Positions 22,209 through 22,743 of a stretch of 22,743 nucleotides of DNA are shown in pieces. Below the pieces are notes generated by a model. The model was not told the origin of the DNA. It was given only the letters and a program-made list of their open reading frames with translations, and did no database searches. Position numbers and translations under genes: made by a program. The DNA lies in NCBI GenBank assembly GCA_902494535.1, contig CABUTO010000039.1, forward strand, positions 1 to 22,743, in the 5' to 3' direction. The stretch's first letter is position 1, and each line of letters starts with the position of its first letter. This DNA is from an uncultured Collinsella sp. GTDB taxonomy: Bacteria; Actinomycetota; Coriobacteriia; Coriobacteriales; Coriobacteriaceae.

Positions 22209-22385
22209 TTTCATCCGGACTCTAACCGTTGGTACTGGGATCTCACCAGTTCAGCCGGCATGCGAACCAACGCACGCACGGGTCGCGGGCTCATCGGCTC
22301 GGCCGCAGGCATCTCGTCTGCGCCACGGCACCCCTTTGGCACCGCCCGATTTACCGCCAGTGGGGAATTTCACCCCGCCCTGAAA
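22209..22385 (-). promoter_or_regulatory. FMN riboswitch (RFN element)
   Basis: On the minus strand the conserved RFN blocks appear in order: GGGCGGGGTGAAATTCCCCA, CTGGCGGTAAATC, AGCCCGCGA, ACTGGTGAGATCCCAGTACC, AACGGTTAGAGTCCGGATG. P1 is closed by TTTCA (minus strand, 22385-22381) and TGAAA (22213-22209). An extended variable arm of about 60 nt lies between the second and third blocks. No terminator lies before ribU, and the ribU ribosome site begins within a few bases of P1. Control is therefore more likely at translation initiation. High FMN should lower synthesis of the transporter. Confidence 0.95.
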
Positions 22386-22396
22386 CAGCAATTGCA

Positions 22397-22424
22397 AGTG
22401 TAGCACGGGCAGGTATTCGCGCAA
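22397..22424 (-). promoter_or_regulatory. ribU operon promoter
   Basis: Minus-strand -35 TTGCGC (22419-22424), a 16-bp spacer and extended -10 TGC-TACACT (TACACT at 22397-22402). The predicted start near 22390 is just 5' of the riboswitch P1 strand, so the leader is almost entirely aptamer. Confidence 0.7.
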
Positions 22425-22663
22425 GTATGCCAAGGATAATTTATGGTGGGGATCAGTTGCCGTAACAACCACGTTCCCCACCCATCCCAAAGTAACGCGC
22501 CTTTCGCGCAAAGCGCGAAACAGCGAAAGGAACACGTATCCCTATCAACCACGTCCTTCTCCGACCGCCGACCTCAAGGCCGTAAACGCAGGGAATCCGG
22601 GGGCGTGACGGGGGTTTCTCTCCGGAACATTCCGCACTGATATTTTCTGTATTGAAGACGTCG

Positions 22664-22743
22664 ATGATGCACCCGTATACCATTGACGTCGACACCATCA
22701 GATGCGGACCGCGCGGTGACCCCACATTCCGCTGGCGCCCATG
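22664..22743 (+). CDS. Possible 5' end of a plus-strand gene, cut by the window edge
   Basis: From ATG-ATG at 22664 the frame is open to the edge and reads MMHPYTIDVDTIRCGPRGD then PTFRWRP. Codon use is mostly G/C-ending, and AT-rich promoter-like DNA (22638-22655) lies just before it. No good ribosome site is visible and I do not recognise the product. It would be divergent from the ribU operon. It could equally be chance. Confidence 0.25.
   Translation, partial: MMHPYTIDVDTIRCGPRGDPTFRWRP

Larger units (their letters stand above)
22386..22743. other. Region upstream of the riboswitch: promoter, hairpins, possible gene edge
   Basis: Apart from the ribU promoter, this stretch holds three structures. 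GGTGGGGA (22445-22452) pairs with TCCCCACC (22475-22482). A hairpin of TTTCGCGC (22502-22509) with GCGCGAAA (22513-22520) competes with CCTTTCGC (22500-22507) / GCGAAAGG (22523-22530). A near-palindromic GACGTCGATG / CATTGACGTC pair lies at 22657-22690. No complete gene is supported. A minus-strand frame (22453-22725) lacks family features and a ribosome site. Confidence 0.5.

Noticed and set aside
22194..22214. Upstream ATG (22214) as the ribU start
   Set aside because: It belongs to the P1 strand of the FMN riboswitch and has no separate ribosome site.
22453..22725. 90-codon minus-strand frame near the right edge
   Set aside because: It has no recognisable domain, its ribosome site is poor, and it runs through several hairpins.

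Overview
The window is about 22.7 kb of GC-rich bacterial chromosome. It reads as ordinary core-genome DNA with a few unusual regulatory and repeat structures. Gene content, codon use and family features suggest a Coriobacteriia member, probably Collinsella-like. These features are a LysRS with an extra tRNA-binding domain, a MurE of the non-diaminopimelate type, a Veg protein beside ispE, a fused double-ATPase ECF transporter and an ArgR-type arginine operon. The taxon is inferred, since no 16S or marker search was possible. Almost every gene lies on the minus strand. The exceptions are tRNA-Val and perhaps a gene entering at the right edge.

Reading from right to left, which is the direction of transcription, 22.4-17.9 kb holds an extended -10 promoter and an FMN riboswitch. 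These precede ribU, a fused ecfA1-ecfA2 gene, ecfT and two tandem pyridoxamine-phosphate-oxidase-fold genes. The spacing suggests one flavin-controlled operon, and it ends at a very strong GC-rich stem-loop. Next comes a paired ARG-box operator at 17.8 kb and the arginine operon argC-argJ-argB-argD (17.7-12.8 kb), which ends in a terminator. The 385-bp gap between argD and the convergent tRNA-Val contains a 175-bp element bounded by perfect 27-bp inverted repeats, and an inverted partial copy of the tRNA-Val T-arm.

asnB (12.2-10.3 kb) stands alone with its own terminator, and that terminator runs into the murE promoter. The murE-HAD phosphatase-murI-rph group (10.2-5.9 kb) links peptidoglycan precursor synthesis with RNA maturation. 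It is followed by rdgB-dtd (nucleotide and tRNA proofreading), veg-ispE (Veg protein and isoprenoid synthesis), tRNA-Pro(CGG), tatA, greA and lysS. Each of the last four is separated from its neighbour by a clear hairpin terminator.

No phage, CRISPR array, transposase or toxin-antitoxin system was found. The observations most worth following are the 175-bp inverted-repeat element, the inclusion of two probable flavin-binding proteins in an FMN-riboswitch operon, the LysRS C-terminal fusion and the MurE specificity motif.
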